Positions 19,201 to 28,242 of a stretch of 55,358 nt of DNA are shown here, piece by piece. A model generated the notes under the pieces. The model was not told the DNA's origin. It made no database searches and saw only the letters and a program-made list of their open reading frames with translations. How positions within the stretch are numbered: the first letter of the stretch is position 1; the number at the start of each line of letters is the position of its first letter. Position numbers and translations under genes: made by a program. Where the stretch lies: positions 1-55,358 of the forward strand of contig CACXYH010000024.1 in NCBI GenBank assembly GCA_902771785.1. Reading direction: 5' to 3'. The stretch comes from an uncultured Prevotellaceae bacterium (GTDB lineage Bacteria > Bacteroidota > Bacteroidia > Bacteroidales > Bacteroidaceae).

Positions 19201-20526
19201 ATGGCAGACATTAACAATAACGAACTCCTGGACTTCGGAGCACCCGAGAAGGAGCATAGCATCATCAAAGTTATCGGCGTAGGCGGTGGTGGCGGCAACG
19301 CTGTGAACCACATGTATCGCGAAGGCATTCACGACGTGACCTTCGTTCTCTGTAACACCGACAATCAGGCACTCAACGACTCGCCCGTTCCTGTTCACCT
19401 GCAACTGGGCAGCGAGGGACTGGGCGCCGGCAACAAGCCCGAAAAGGCACGGCAGGCCGCCGAAGAAAGCATCGACGACATCAAGAACATGCTGAGCGAC
19501 GGCACGCGCATGGCCTTCATCACAGCTGGCATGGGTGGTGGTACCGGCACCGGAGCCGCTCCGGTCATTGCCCGCATCTCGAAGGAGATGGGCATCCTCA
19601 CCGTAGGCATCGTCACCATTCCCTTCCGCTTTGAGGGTCACAAGAAGATTGACCAGGCACTCGACGGTGTCGAAGAGATGTCGAAGCACGTCGATGCCCT
19701 GCTCGTGATTAACAACGAACGCTTGCGCGAAATATACCCCGACCTGTCGCTCATCGACGCTTTCGGAAAGGCCGACGACACACTCTCGGTAGCTGCCAAG
19801 TCGATTGCAGAAATCATTACCGTCCACGGCCTTATCAACCTCGACTTCAACGATGTGAAGACGGTGCTCAAGGATGGCGGCGTAGCCATCATGTCGACGG
19901 GCTACGGAGAGGGTGAGGACCGCGTGAAGAAGGCCATCGAGGATGCCCTGCACTCGCCGCTGCTCAACGACAACGACGTGTTCAACTCGAAGAAGATCCT
20001 GCTCTCGATTGCCTTTGCCTCTCAGAAAGACGGCAACAACAACTTCATGATGGAGGAAATGAACTACGTGAACGACTTCATGGACAAGTTTGGCGACTTC
20101 GAAATCAAGTGGGGCGTAGCCATCGACCCGGAACTGGGCAAGAAGGTGAAGGTGACCATCCTGGCCACTGGCTTTGGCATCTCGAACGTCGACGGCATGA
20201 GCGAGCGCATTCAAAAGATGGACCGCGAAACTGCCAACAAGCTGGCAGAGGAACAGGAAAAGGCTGCCCGCCGCGAGGAACGACGCGACCAGTACTACGG
20301 AAAGGGTGACAACAAGGTGCACTACAAGCGTCATCCGAACATCTACCTCTTCCGTCCAGAAGACCTGGACAACGACAACATCATCTCGGCAGTAGAGTCG
20401 ACTCCTACCTACAAGCGCAGCCACGACATTCTGGACAGCATCGGGCGACCCGAGATTGCCCCTGCAGAAGAAACGGTACAGCCGTCGTCTGAAGAACCCG
20501 TACAAGGTGTCATCCGCTTTGCATAA
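19201..20526 (+). CDS. ftsZ: Cell-division tubulin FtsZ
   Basis: 441 residues from the ATG at 19201 (MADINNNELL); an earlier in-frame start would overlap ftsA. GTP-binding motifs GVGGGGGNAV (26-35) and GGGTGTG (112-118) are intact. It forms the Z ring. The C-terminal tail has STPTYKR about 40 residues from the end, the nearest match to the usual FtsA-binding peptide, but the protein ends in GVIRFA rather than at that peptide. Last gene of the dcw cluster. Confidence 0.96.
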   Translation: MADINNNELLDFGAPEKEHSIIKVIGVGGGGGNAVNHMYREGIHDVTFVLCNTDNQALNDSPVPVHLQLGSEGLGAGNKPEKARQAAEESIDDIKNMLSDGTRMAFITAGMGGGTGTGAAPVIARISKEMGILTVGIVTIPFRFEGHKKIDQALDGVEEMSKHVDALLVINNERLREIYPDLSLIDAFGKADDTLSVAAKSIAEIITVHGLINLDFNDVKTVLKDGGVAIMSTGYGEGEDRVKKAIEDALHSPLLNDNDVFNSKKILLSIAFASQKDGNNNFMMEEMNYVNDFMDKFGDFEIKWGVAIDPELGKKVKVTILATGFGISNVDGMSERIQKMDRETANKLAEEQEKAARREERRDQYYGKGDNKVHYKRHPNIYLFRPEDLDNDNIISAVESTPTYKRSHDILDSIGRPEIAPAEETVQPSSEEPVQGVIRFA

Positions 20527-20578
20527 GCTATAATTTCCACACAATAAACAACAATCAAAAACGTAACATTTCAAGGCT

Positions 20579-21049
20579 ATGAAGAAAATGAAAGTATGGG
20601 CAATCGCACTGGTCCTTATGTGCGGCACAATGATTGGCGTTACAGCATGTAAAGAGGCTCACGCCCAGGAAGACAACCCCGTGCAGCAGGTACAGAGCAC
20701 CGAGCTGATACGCACCTCGCAAAGCTGGGACGGCGTAGAGCTACCCGACTATTTGCAGGGCCGTCCCGAGCTGGTTGCTGTAAAGTATGTATTCCCCGCC
20801 GGACAAAAACTCGGCTGGCACCACCATCCCGTAATGAATTTCGGCGTACTGGTGCAAGGCGAGCTGACCATCATCGGGCAAGACGGCAAGGAAAAAGTCG
20901 TGCATGAGGGCGAGTCTGTAGTAGAGATGGTGAACACCATTCACCACGGCGAGAACCGTGGCACGAAGCCCGTCATCCTCTACATGTTCTACCTCTCGCA
21001 GAAAGACCTGCCACTGGCCGTGCAACACCCGGAGATTCCCCTGGAATAA
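20579..21049 (+). CDS. Cupin-domain lipoprotein
   Basis: 156 residues. The N-terminus has a hydrophobic signal ending in a lipobox-like VTAC, so Cys after about residue 20 is probably lipidated. A single cupin barrel follows: GWHHHPVMNFGVLVQGEL supplies the metal-binding histidines, and VNTIHHGENRG the second motif. The exact function (metal-dependent enzyme or ligand sensor) cannot be told. It lies 52 bp after ftsZ with no clear promoter, and ends 1 bp from convergent recO. Confidence 0.75.
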   Translation: MKKMKVWAIALVLMCGTMIGVTACKEAHAQEDNPVQQVQSTELIRTSQSWDGVELPDYLQGRPELVAVKYVFPAGQKLGWHHHPVMNFGVLVQGELTIIGQDGKEKVVHEGESVVEMVNTIHHGENRGTKPVILYMFYLSQKDLPLAVQHPEIPLE

Positions 21050-21050
21050 A

Positions 21051-21776
21051 CTAAGAATAGATTTCGCGCAACACAGCCACGGAGCGCAGTTCTGGGAAAG
21101 CAGGCAGATGCAACCGATAGTAGCTCAACAGCACGTCGAGTATACGGTTGCGATCGGCATGCGACAACTGGAACAGGTGCATCGTGGTGAAATCCATGCG
21201 CATCAGCAATCCTATCTTGGCGGCGTCGTCGGGCATCAGGAAGTCACGATGCAAGGGCGGAGCACCGCAGAACGTGCTCTGTCGGAGGTCGTAGTATGCC
21301 CCTTCGTAGAAGCCGTCTAAGTTCGGGTAGAAGCCAAGGAAAAGCGAAAGACGCATGAGGAACACCAGATGGAAGTTGGCAAAGCGGTCGTCAGAACCGT
21401 CGAGCCACTCTATGGCCGAGGCTAAATAGTCGAAAAGAGGCACATTCTGCTGCTCGCTCTTCAAGGCGTGGAACAGGAACTCGGCCACAAAGAGTGCAAT
21501 CGACAGCTTCGTGGGGTCGGCATAAAGCGAGGAATAGGGTGAAAGCAGCGATGCGTCTCGCAGCTTCTGCAACTGTTGCAGCGGTCGAAGGTCAAGTTCG
21601 GTGCTGAGCAGCGTCAGCGGTTGGAAATACTGCTTCTTCAACTTGCCGCGCTGCGTCTTCGGCACCGATACGATGACCGACAGTCGTCCCTGCTCGCGAG
21701 TGAACAAATCAACAATCACTCGCGAGTCTCCATACTTGAGCTGGTGGAGCACGATAGCCTTCGACTTTAGCAACAT
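21051..21776 (-). CDS. recO: DNA repair protein RecO
   Basis: 241 residues from the ATG at 21776 (MLLKSKAIVLHQLKYGDSR); a 13-residue in-frame extension is not RecO-like. N-terminal OB fold with IVDLFTREQGRLSV, then a helical domain; the Cys4 zinc motif of some RecO proteins is absent. RecO loads RecA onto SSB-coated DNA with RecR and anneals strands. Convergent with the cupin gene, 1 bp apart. Confidence 0.9.
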   Translation of the reverse strand: MLLKSKAIVLHQLKYGDSRVIVDLFTREQGRLSVIVSVPKTQRGKLKKQYFQPLTLLSTELDLRPLQQLQKLRDASLLSPYSSLYADPTKLSIALFVAEFLFHALKSEQQNVPLFDYLASAIEWLDGSDDRFANFHLVFLMRLSLFLGFYPNLDGFYEGAYYDLRQSTFCGAPPLHRDFLMPDDAAKIGLLMRMDFTTMHLFQLSHADRNRILDVLLSYYRLHLPAFPELRSVAVLREIYS

Positions 21777-21829
21777 ACGGAGCAAAATTACACAAAAAAA
21801 GCGAAAACCATGCATTTTTCCTCAGAAAA

Positions 21830-21861
21830 TTTGGTCAATTCAAAAATTAGCCGTACCTTTG
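21830..21861 (+). promoter_or_regulatory. Promoter of tRNA-Glu (and probably rpsT)
   Basis: TTTG at 21830-21833, a 20-bp spacer, then TACCTTTG at 21854-21861: both elements and spacing match the Bacteroidota housekeeping consensus. The -7 box ends 19 bp before the tRNA. Confidence 0.85.
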
Positions 21862-21880
21862 CACCCGCTTAACCAGCAAT

Positions 21881-21952
21881 GGTCCCTTCGTCTATCGGTT
21901 AGGACGAGAGATTTTCATTCTCTAAAGAGGAGTTCGACTCTCCTAGGGACTA
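21881..21952 (+). tRNA. tRNA-Glu (anticodon TTC)
   Basis: Full cloverleaf. Acceptor GGTCCCT pairs with AGGGACT (first pair G-T), anticodon stem AGAGA/TCTCT closes loop TTTTCAT with TTC at its centre, and the T arm carries GTTCGACTC. The 3' CCA is not encoded. Confidence 0.95.
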
Positions 21953-21962
21953 CAAGCATTTA

Positions 21963-22104
21963 AATCTGTCATCTGCGCAGTGATGCGCTACCTGTCGGAA
22001 GGCAGGGAAGGGGTGGCAGAGGATTTTTTATAATCCGCCCAGGGCAGTCCTTGCGACGCAAGACCCATAAGCTTTATGTCAAACATCAAAAAATTTATTA
22101 AAAA
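21963..22104 (+). promoter_or_regulatory. Structured leader between tRNA-Glu and rpsT
   Basis: No second TAnnTTTG is seen before rpsT, so it is probably read from the tRNA-Glu promoter. The stretch holds several hairpins: GCGC/GCGC (21975-21988), CCTGTC-GGAA-GGCAGG with a GNRA loop (21991-22006), GGATT/AATCC (22021-22036), and TTGC/GCAA closed by GTC/GAC (22047-22064). It could be a tRNA processing region or an S20 autoregulatory leader. Confidence 0.45.
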
Positions 22105-22359
22105 ATGGCAAACCACAAATCATCGGTGAAGAGAATTCGCCAGACGCAGAAGAGAACTCTGCACAACAAGTACTACGCTAAGACCATGCGCAACGCCGTT
22201 CGCAAGCTGCGCGCCATGACCAACAAGGAAGAGGCCGTCAAGCTTTATCCCGCCGTCCAGAAGATGCTCGACAAGCTGGCCAAGAACCACATCATCCACA
22301 AAAACAAGGCCGCAAACCTGAAGTCAAGCCTCTGCATGCACATCAATAAGCTAGGCTAA
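22105..22359 (+). CDS. rpsT: 30S ribosomal protein S20
   Basis: 84 residues, very basic and helical, with the typical start [17 protein letters not shown] and C-terminal [11 protein letters not shown]20 binds 16S rRNA early in 30S assembly. A strong terminator follows at 22386. Confidence 0.96.
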   Translation: MANHKSSVKRIRQTQKRTLHNKYYAKTMRNAVRKLRAMTNKEEAVKLYPAVQKMLDKLAKNHIIHKNKAANLKSSLCMHINKLG

Positions 22360-22385
22360 GACTTCTTTTCATAGAACTAACACAC

Positions 22386-22424
22386 GCAGGTTGCACCCAC
22401 AAGGATGCAACCTGCTGTTTTTTT
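22386..22424 (+). terminator. Rho-independent terminator after rpsT
   Basis: Ten-base-pair stem GCAGGTTGCA/TGCAACCTGC with a 10-nt loop, then TGTTTTTTT. Confidence 0.9.
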
Positions 22425-22469
22425 GTGGTTTTTTAGCAAAGAAAAGTAAGCCGTATGCGTTTTTTTTAG

Positions 22470-22477
22470 TAACTTTG
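22470..22477 (+). promoter_or_regulatory. -7 element of gyrB
   Basis: TAACTTTG 25 bp before the gyrB ATG, just after the rpsT terminator. No -33 TTTG at the standard distance. Confidence 0.7.
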
Positions 22478-22502
22478 CACGCTAATAAGACCAACAAAGG
22501 AA

Positions 22503-24479
22503 ATGACTGAAGAATTACAGCAAGAACAGCAGAACTACAGCGCGAGTAACATTCAGGTGCTCGAGGGACTGGAGGCCGTGCGCAAGCGCCCGGCCATGTA
22601 TATTGGTGACATCAGTGAGAAGGGACTCCACCATTTGGTGAACGAGACCGTGGACAACTCTATAGACGAGGCGATGGCCGGCTTCTGCACGCACATCGAA
22701 GTGACTATCAACGAAGACAACTCGATAACCGTACAGGACAACGGACGTGGTATTCCCGTAGACGAGCACGAGAAGATGCACAAGTCAGCCCTTGAGGTGG
22801 TCATGACCGTGCTCCACGCAGGTGGTAAGTTCGATAAAGGCAGCTACAAGGTGTCAGGTGGTCTGCACGGTGTGGGTGTCTCGTGCGTCAATGCACTCTC
22901 TACGCACATGATGTCGCAGGTATTCCGCAACGGACACATCTACCAGCAGGAGTACGAAAAGGGTAAGCCCCTCTACGACGTAAAGATTGTGGGCGACACC
23001 GACAAGACCGGTACGCGCCAGCAGTTCTGGCCCGACGGCACGATTTTCACCACGACTGAATTCAAATATGACATCATTGCCAAGCGCATGCGCGAGCTGG
23101 CCTACCTGAACGCGGGCATCACCATCACCCTGACCGACCTGCGTCCCGACGAAGAAGGCAACCTGAAGGAGCCCGAGGTGTTCCATGCCAAGGACGGACT
23201 GAAGGAGTTCGTGCGCTACGTGGACCGTCACCGCTCGCACCTCTTCGACGACGTGATTTACCTGAAGACCGAGAAGCAGGGCATTCCCATCGAGGTGGCA
23301 GTGATGTACAACACCGACTACACGGAGAATATCCACTCCTACGTAAACAATATCAACACCATCGAGGGTGGTACCCACCTCGTGGGCTTCCGCATGGCCC
23401 TGACGCGCACGCTGAAGAAGTATGCCGATGCCGACCCGCAGATTTCAAAGCAAATCGAGAAGGCCAAGATCGAGATTGCCGGCGAGGACTTCCGCGAGGG
23501 ACTCACTGCCGTCATCAGCATCAAGGTGGCCGAGCCGCAGTTCGAAGGCCAGACAAAGACCAAGCTGGGCAACTCTGAAGTGGCAGGTGCCGTGCAGCAG
23601 GCCGTAGGCGAGGCCCTCAGCAACTATCTGGAGGAACACCCGAAGGAGGCTAAGCTCATCTGCGACAAGGTGGTGCTGGCCGCTACCGCCCGTATCGCCG
23701 CCCGCAAGGCTCGCGAAAGCGTACAGCGCAAGAACCCCATGACGGGTGGCGGACTGCCCGGCAAACTGGCCGACTGTTCGAACAAAGACCCGAAGGACTG
23801 TGAGATATTCCTCGTCGAGGGTGACTCGGCAGGTGGTTCTGCCAAGCAAGGCCGCGACCGTCACTTCCAGGCAATCCTGCCGTTGCGCGGTAAGATTCTG
23901 AATGTGGAAAAGGTGCAATGGCACCGCGTCTTCGAAGCAGAGTCGGTGATGAACATCATCCAGTCTATCGGCGTACGCTTCGGCGTTGAGGGCGAAGGCG
24001 ACCGCGAGGCCAACATCGACAAGCTGCGCTACGACAAGATTATCATCATGACCGATGCCGACGTCGATGGCTCGCACATCGACACGCTGATTATGACGCT
24101 CTTCTACCGCTTCATGCCGCAGGTCATCCAGGGCGGACACCTCTACATTGCTACTCCCCCACTCTACAAGTGCACCTACAAGAAGGTCTCTGAGTACTGC
24201 TACACCGAACAGCAGCGTCAGGCTTTCATCGACAAATACGTGGCTGGCGACGAGAACAGCTCGGCCCTGCACACGCAGCGCTACAAAGGTCTGGGTGAGA
24301 TGAACCCCGAGCAGCTGTGGGAAACCACCATGAACCCCGAGAACCGTCTGCTGAAGCAGGTGACCATCGAGAATGCTGCCGAGGCCGACGAAATCTTCTC
24401 CATGCTCATGGGCGACGACGTAGAGCCGCGCCGCGAGTTCATCGAGAAGAACGCCACCTATGCCAACATCGACGCATAG
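22503..24479 (+). CDS. gyrB: DNA gyrase subunit B
   Basis: 658 residues. GHKL ATPase domain with NETVDNSIDEA (catalytic Glu48), DNGRGIPVD and GGLHGVGVS; transducer domain; TOPRIM domain with EGDSAGGSAKQGRDR and DADVDGSHI; C-terminal RYKGLGEMNPEQLW. It powers negative supercoiling with GyrA. The EGDSAGGSAKQ..FQAILPLRGKILNVEK block and length fit GyrB better than ParE. Own promoter and terminator, so monocistronic. Confidence 0.94.
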   Translation: MTEELQQEQQNYSASNIQVLEGLEAVRKRPAMYIGDISEKGLHHLVNETVDNSIDEAMAGFCTHIEVTINEDNSITVQDNGRGIPVDEHEKMHKSALEVVMTVLHAGGKFDKGSYKVSGGLHGVGVSCVNALSTHMMSQVFRNGHIYQQEYEKGKPLYDVKIVGDTDKTGTRQQFWPDGTIFTTTEFKYDIIAKRMRELAYLNAGITITLTDLRPDEEGNLKEPEVFHAKDGLKEFVRYVDRHRSHLFDDVIYLKTEKQGIPIEVAVMYNTDYTENIHSYVNNINTIEGGTHLVGFRMALTRTLKKYADADPQISKQIEKAKIEIAGEDFREGLTAVISIKVAEPQFEGQTKTKLGNSEVAGAVQQAVGEALSNYLEEHPKEAKLICDKVVLAATARIAARKARESVQRKNPMTGGGLPGKLADCSNKDPKDCEIFLVEGDSAGGSAKQGRDRHFQAILPLRGKILNVEKVQWHRVFEAESVMNIIQSIGVRFGVEGEGDREANIDKLRYDKIIIMTDADVDGSHIDTLIMTLFYRFMPQVIQGGHLYIATPPLYKCTYKKVSEYCYTEQQRQAFIDKYVAGDENSSALHTQRYKGLGEMNPEQLWETTMNPENRLLKQVTIENAAEADEIFSMLMGDDVEPRREFIEKNATYANIDA

Positions 24480-24502
24480 TCGTTAGCAAGTTCGCAGAAC
24501 AA

Positions 24503-24543
24503 AAAAGGCGATTGGCTGAAATAATTTCGGCCAATCGCCTTTT
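24503..24543 (+). terminator. Terminator after gyrB
   Basis: A 19-bp stem (24503-24521 with 24525-24543, one G-T pair) around loop TAA, A-rich on the left and ending in TTTT, so it can work in both directions. Confidence 0.9.
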
Positions 24544-24548
24544 CTTCA

Positions 24549-24680
24549 TACCTTTGCATCAGAAAACAAAAGCAACGAAGTTTCATAAGAAAGGTTTTAT
24601 ATTAGTTTGTAGTTATTTTTATTTGGTTAGTAGTTTATACACAGTAATGAGGACGCAGTGATGCGTCCTCATTAGTTTTG
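24549..24680 (+). ncRNA. Candidate small RNA: orphan promoter plus terminator
   Basis: TACCTTTG at 24549-24556 is a consensus -7 element with TTTC 20 bp before it, inside the gyrB terminator. About 100 AT-rich bases without an ORF follow, then a perfect 13-bp hairpin (24645-24657 with 24662-24674, loop GTGA) and a short T-rich tail. This makes an RNA of about 115 nt. The hairpin may instead serve buk, which ends at 24702 on the other strand, though no T-run follows on that side. Confidence 0.45.
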
Positions 24681-24701
24681 TATGCAGCGCGTCGCGATGC
24701 T

Positions 24702-25772
24702 TCACTTATACTCCTTTGCCTCCCGCTTGCCGCGCAACACGGCGAGGGCATTCATGGCCAGCGCCTCCATCTCGTCCTCGCCAGGGAAGCAGCGGATGGG
24801 AGCCAGGAAACCGATGCGCTCGCGCAAGCGGCTGACCACATACTCGCTGCGGGCGAGGCCGCCCGTCAGCAGAATGGCATCAATCTTGCCGCAGAGCACA
24901 GCCGCCTCGGCTGCAATGTTCTTGGCCACGTGGTAGAGCATGGCGTTCAGGATGAGCTCGGCATGCGTGTCGTGATAGTCCTCGATGCGGCGGATAATCT
25001 CCTTCACGTCGTTCGTACCCAGATGGGCGTTGAGTCCAGCCTTGCCGGCAATGCGCTTCAGCAGCTGCTTCTCGCTGTACTTGCCGCTGAAGCAGAGGCG
25101 AATCAGGTCGGCCGCAGGCAGGCTTCCGGCCCGCTCGGGCGAGAACGGTCCCTCGCCGTCGAGCGCATTATTGGCATCGACAGCGCGCCCATGGTCGTGG
25201 GCGGCAATCGAGATGCCTCCGCCCATGTGACAGATAATCAGATTCAGGTCTTCATACTGCCGGCCGATTTCTGCCGCATAGCGCCGGGCAATGGCACGCT
25301 GGTTCAGGGCGTGCCAGATGCAGATGCGGTTCATGAGCGGCGAACCGCTGATGCGGGCATAGTCGTTCAGCTCGTCGACCACGCCCGGATCGGCAATGAA
25401 CGAGCGGCAGCCGGGAATCTCCGATGCGATTTCGTGGGCTATCAGGCATCCCAGATTGCAGGCATGATTGTGCAGCGCTATACCGCTGTGCGTGTCGTCG
25501 AGCATCAGCTGGTTGATTTCATATACGCCGCCCGCAATGGGCTTCACCAGTCCGCCGCGCCCGATGACGGCATCAAACTTCACGCTCATGCCCGCCTTTT
25601 GCAGCTCTGTCATGACAAGATGCTTGCGAAACTCCTGCTGCTCAATCACGTCGTCGAACTGCGCCAGCTCCTCGGGCGAGTGGACAATGTTGCGCAGCAG
25701 CACCGGCTTCTCGTCGTCGTAGACAGCCAGCTTGGTCGAAGTCGACCCAGGATTTATGACAAGGATATACAT
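24702..25772 (-). CDS. buk: Butyrate kinase
   Basis: 356 residues from the ATG at 25772 (MYILVINPGSTSTKLAVYDD); an upstream in-frame extension overlaps ptb and is not kinase-like. ASKHA fold of the acetokinase family: NPGSTSTK phosphate loop, later CHMGGGIS and the adenosine motif LTGGLARSEYV. It converts butyryl phosphate and ADP to butyrate and ATP, or runs in reverse on branched acids. It lies 10 bp after ptb. Confidence 0.92.
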   Translation of the reverse strand: MYILVINPGSTSTKLAVYDDEKPVLLRNIVHSPEELAQFDDVIEQQEFRKHLVMTELQKAGMSVKFDAVIGRGGLVKPIAGGVYEINQLMLDDTHSGIALHNHACNLGCLIAHEIASEIPGCRSFIADPGVVDELNDYARISGSPLMNRICIWHALNQRAIARRYAAEIGRQYEDLNLIICHMGGGISIAAHDHGRAVDANNALDGEGPFSPERAGSLPAADLIRLCFSGKYSEKQLLKRIAGKAGLNAHLGTNDVKEIIRRIEDYHDTHAELILNAMLYHVAKNIAAEAAVLCGKIDAILLTGGLARSEYVVSRLRERIGFLAPIRCFPGEDEMEALAMNALAVLRGKREAKEYK

Positions 25773-25782
25773 GGTTGTTCCA

Positions 25783-26619
25783 CTAAATGGCAGCCAAGGC
25801 CAATGAATAGTACTTTGACTCGGGGCTATCGGCCCTCGACGACACCACACAGGGGCAGGTCGTGCCCTGCAGGACGCCCGCCGTCTTGGCATAGGCAAAG
25901 AGCGTCAGCGTCTTATAGAACACGTTGCCCGCTACGATGTCGGGGAATATCAGGGCATCAGCCTGTCCGTCGATGACGGAGTGGATGCCCTTCTCGCGCA
26001 GGCTCACGGAGTCGAGCGAGGTCTTCAGGTCAAGCGGACCGTCGATGATGCAGCGGCCGTACTTGCCCGTCTGCGCTTCGGCAATGATATCCAGATAGTC
26101 CTTGGTGTAGGGGAACGTCTTTTCGCTCACCTTCTCGGCACAGTGGATGAGCGAGATGCGAGGCTCCTCGATGCCCAGCGCGTGGCATACGTAGGTCATG
26201 TACATCACCTGCTGCCGGCGCTGTTCCTTCGTCGGCACGGGAATGACGGCCGCATCCGTAAAGAAGAGCAGTTTCTCGTATTTGGGAATTTCGGCCATCG
26301 CCACATGAGTCAGCACGCGTCCTGGGCGCAGGATGCCCGTGTCCTTGTTCAGGATGGCACGCAGCAGGTTGTCGGTGTTGATGAGTCCCTTCATCAGGAT
26401 GTCGGCTTCGCCGCTCTTGCAAAGGGCCACGGCCTGCCGTGCACACTCATCCTTGTCGTCGCCATCGACGTAGATAGGTTCAATGAATCCCATTTCCTTT
26501 CCCTTCTCCACGGCATAGCGTGTAGAAGCATCGTTGGCACAGACTACGGCCACTCGCTTTCGGTCGCCTCGCTCCTGGAGGAAGGCCACCATGTCGTTCA
26601 AAGTTTTCATCTTTTCCAT
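25783..26619 (-). CDS. ptb: Phosphate butyryltransferase
   Basis: 278 residues from the ATG at 26619 (MEKMKTLNDMV); ATG at 26610 is also possible. Phosphotransacetylase family with LMKGLINTDNLLRAILNK, IDGPLD and DALIFPDIVAGNVFYKTLTL. It makes butyryl phosphate from butyryl-CoA for Buk. Compared with the members I recall (about 300 residues), the stretch after GFIEPIYV (about residue 45) goes straight to DGDDKDE and seems to lack about 20 residues, in frame. First gene of the operon; its -7 element is at 26642-26649. Confidence 0.88.
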   Translation of the reverse strand: MEKMKTLNDMVAFLQERGDRKRVAVVCANDASTRYAVEKGKEMGFIEPIYVDGDDKDECARQAVALCKSGEADILMKGLINTDNLLRAILNKDTGILRPGRVLTHVAMAEIPKYEKLLFFTDAAVIPVPTKEQRRQQVMYMTYVCHALGIEEPRISLIHCAEKVSEKTFPYTKDYLDIIAEAQTGKYGRCIIDGPLDLKTSLDSVSLREKGIHSVIDGQADALIFPDIVAGNVFYKTLTLFAYAKTAGVLQGTTCPCVVSSRADSPESKYYSLALAAI

Positions 26620-26641
26620 AGGCTTAGATGTTTTGCAGGCA

Positions 26642-26649
26642 CAAAGATA
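26642..26649 (-). promoter_or_regulatory. -7 element of ptb-buk
   Basis: On the minus strand, TATCTTTG, 22 bp before the ptb ATG. It is divergent from the GH30 promoter 45 bp away. Confidence 0.7.
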
Positions 26650-26692
26650 CGAAAAAGTTTCAAGATACACGTACTTTTTCGTTTTTTTTTCT

Positions 26693-26700
26693 TACTTTTG
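26693..26700 (+). promoter_or_regulatory. -7 element of the GH30 operon
   Basis: TACTTTTG, a TAnnTTTG match, 24 bp before the GH30 ATG. Confidence 0.65.
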
Positions 26701-26724
26701 CAGCCGAACCAAGACTAACGACCC

Positions 26725-28230
26725 ATGAGCAGAAGAGTTGCCACCGCATTATTGCTTGCCACCATCATCGTTTCCGTGCAGGCGCAGACCTTCAATATCG
26801 ACACGTCGAAGCCCCGGCAGACCATTCGCCACTTCGGGGCTTCCGATGCCTGGTCCATGCAAAACATCGGCATCTGGCCCGATGAACAGGAGCAGGCCAA
26901 GATTGCCGACTGGCTCTTTTCTGCCGAAAACGACGCCAACGGACAGCCCAAGGGCATTGCCCTCTCGCTGTGGCGCTTCAACCTCGGAGCAGGCAGCGCC
27001 GAGCAGGGCGACTCCTCTTATATTAATAGAGGTACGCGCACGGAGTGCTTCCTGCAAGCCGACGGCACCTACGACTTCACGAAGCAGGCCGGACAACGCA
27101 AGTTCCTGCGCATGGCCAAGGAGCGCGGCGTGCCCTATCTGCTGGCTTTCCTCAACTCGCCACCCGTCTTTTTCACCCAGAACCATCTGGCCACCAACAC
27201 CGGACGCGACGGTACGCTGAACCTGCGCCCTAAGTGCTACGAGCCGTTTGCCCGCTTCATGGCCACCGCCATCGACGGTCTGCAGAAGCACGACGGCATC
27301 AAGATTGACTATCTCTGTCCGGTCAACGAGCCCGACGGCCACTGGAACTGGCAGGGACCGAAGCAGGAAGGCTCGCCTGCCACCAACCGCGAGGTGGCGC
27401 GGCTGGCCCGGCTCACCGACCGGGCCCTCACCGATAAAGGCCTTGCGACGCAGCTGCTCGTCAACGAGTCGAGCGACCTGCGCTGCCTGCTGGAGACCCA
27501 CATGACCAACTGGGAGCGCGGCTACGCCCTCAAGACCTTCTGGACCAAGGACAGCACCGACACGTATTTAGGCGACCTGAAGCATGTGCCCCGCCTCATG
27601 CTGGGCCACAGCTACTGGACCAACACCCCCATTCCCTTCATGAAACGCATCCGGCAGCGCCTGCGCCGCGAGTGCCAGCGGCTGGGCATCGGCTTCTGGC
27701 AGAGCGAGCTGTGCATCATGCAGAACGACGAGGAGATTGGCGGAGGCGGCGGCTACGACTTCACGATGAAGACGGCCCTCTACGTGGCCCGCGTCATTCA
27801 TCACGACCTGGTGTATGCCGACGCCGAGAGCTGGTCGTGGTGGCGCGCCTGCGGAGGCAACTATAAGGACGGGCTCATCCGCGTGTTCGACCGTCAGCGG
27901 CGGGCCCGCGACTCGCGACTGCTCTGGGCCCTGGGCAACTACAGCCGCTTCGTGCGCCCGGGTGCCGTGCGCTATGAGGTCGACGGAAAGGAAGACCCCT
28001 ACGGCCTGATGGTCTCTGCCTATAAGAACCAGGACGGCAGCTGGGTGGTCGTGGCCATCAACTATAGCGAGGAGCAGAAGCCCTTCAGCATCAGTCGCGA
28101 CCAGGTGGCAGTCGGCGCCGACCGCTGGCAGGCCTACCGCACCAGCGACGCCGACGGCGAGACGCTGAAGCCCGTAGCCGTGACAGGCAGCCTGCAGCCC
28201 CGCAGCATCACCACCTTTGTGGGTAAATAA
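26725..28230 (+). CDS. Secreted GH30-family glycosidase
   Basis: 501 residues. Signal peptide (1 to about 20, ending SVQA), then a GH30-type TIM barrel with a flanking beta domain. The acid/base is probably Glu202 in CPVNEP, and the nucleophile Glu328 in FWQSEL. GH30 acts on beta-linked glucans, xylans or beta-1,6-galactans; the GH35 neighbour makes a galactan side chain (for example type II arabinogalactan) a fair guess, not a result. First of three genes spaced 12 and 37 bp apart. Confidence 0.82.
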   Translation: MSRRVATALLLATIIVSVQAQTFNIDTSKPRQTIRHFGASDAWSMQNIGIWPDEQEQAKIADWLFSAENDANGQPKGIALSLWRFNLGAGSAEQGDSSYINRGTRTECFLQADGTYDFTKQAGQRKFLRMAKERGVPYLLAFLNSPPVFFTQNHLATNTGRDGTLNLRPKCYEPFARFMATAIDGLQKHDGIKIDYLCPVNEPDGHWNWQGPKQEGSPATNREVARLARLTDRALTDKGLATQLLVNESSDLRCLLETHMTNWERGYALKTFWTKDSTDTYLGDLKHVPRLMLGHSYWTNTPIPFMKRIRQRLRRECQRLGIGFWQSELCIMQNDEEIGGGGGYDFTMKTALYVARVIHHDLVYADAESWSWWRACGGNYKDGLIRVFDRQRRARDSRLLWALGNYSRFVRPGAVRYEVDGKEDPYGLMVSAYKNQDGSWVVVAINYSEEQKPFSISRDQVAVGADRWQAYRTSDADGETLKPVAVTGSLQPRSITTFVGK

Positions 28231-28242
28231 GGATAACAAATA

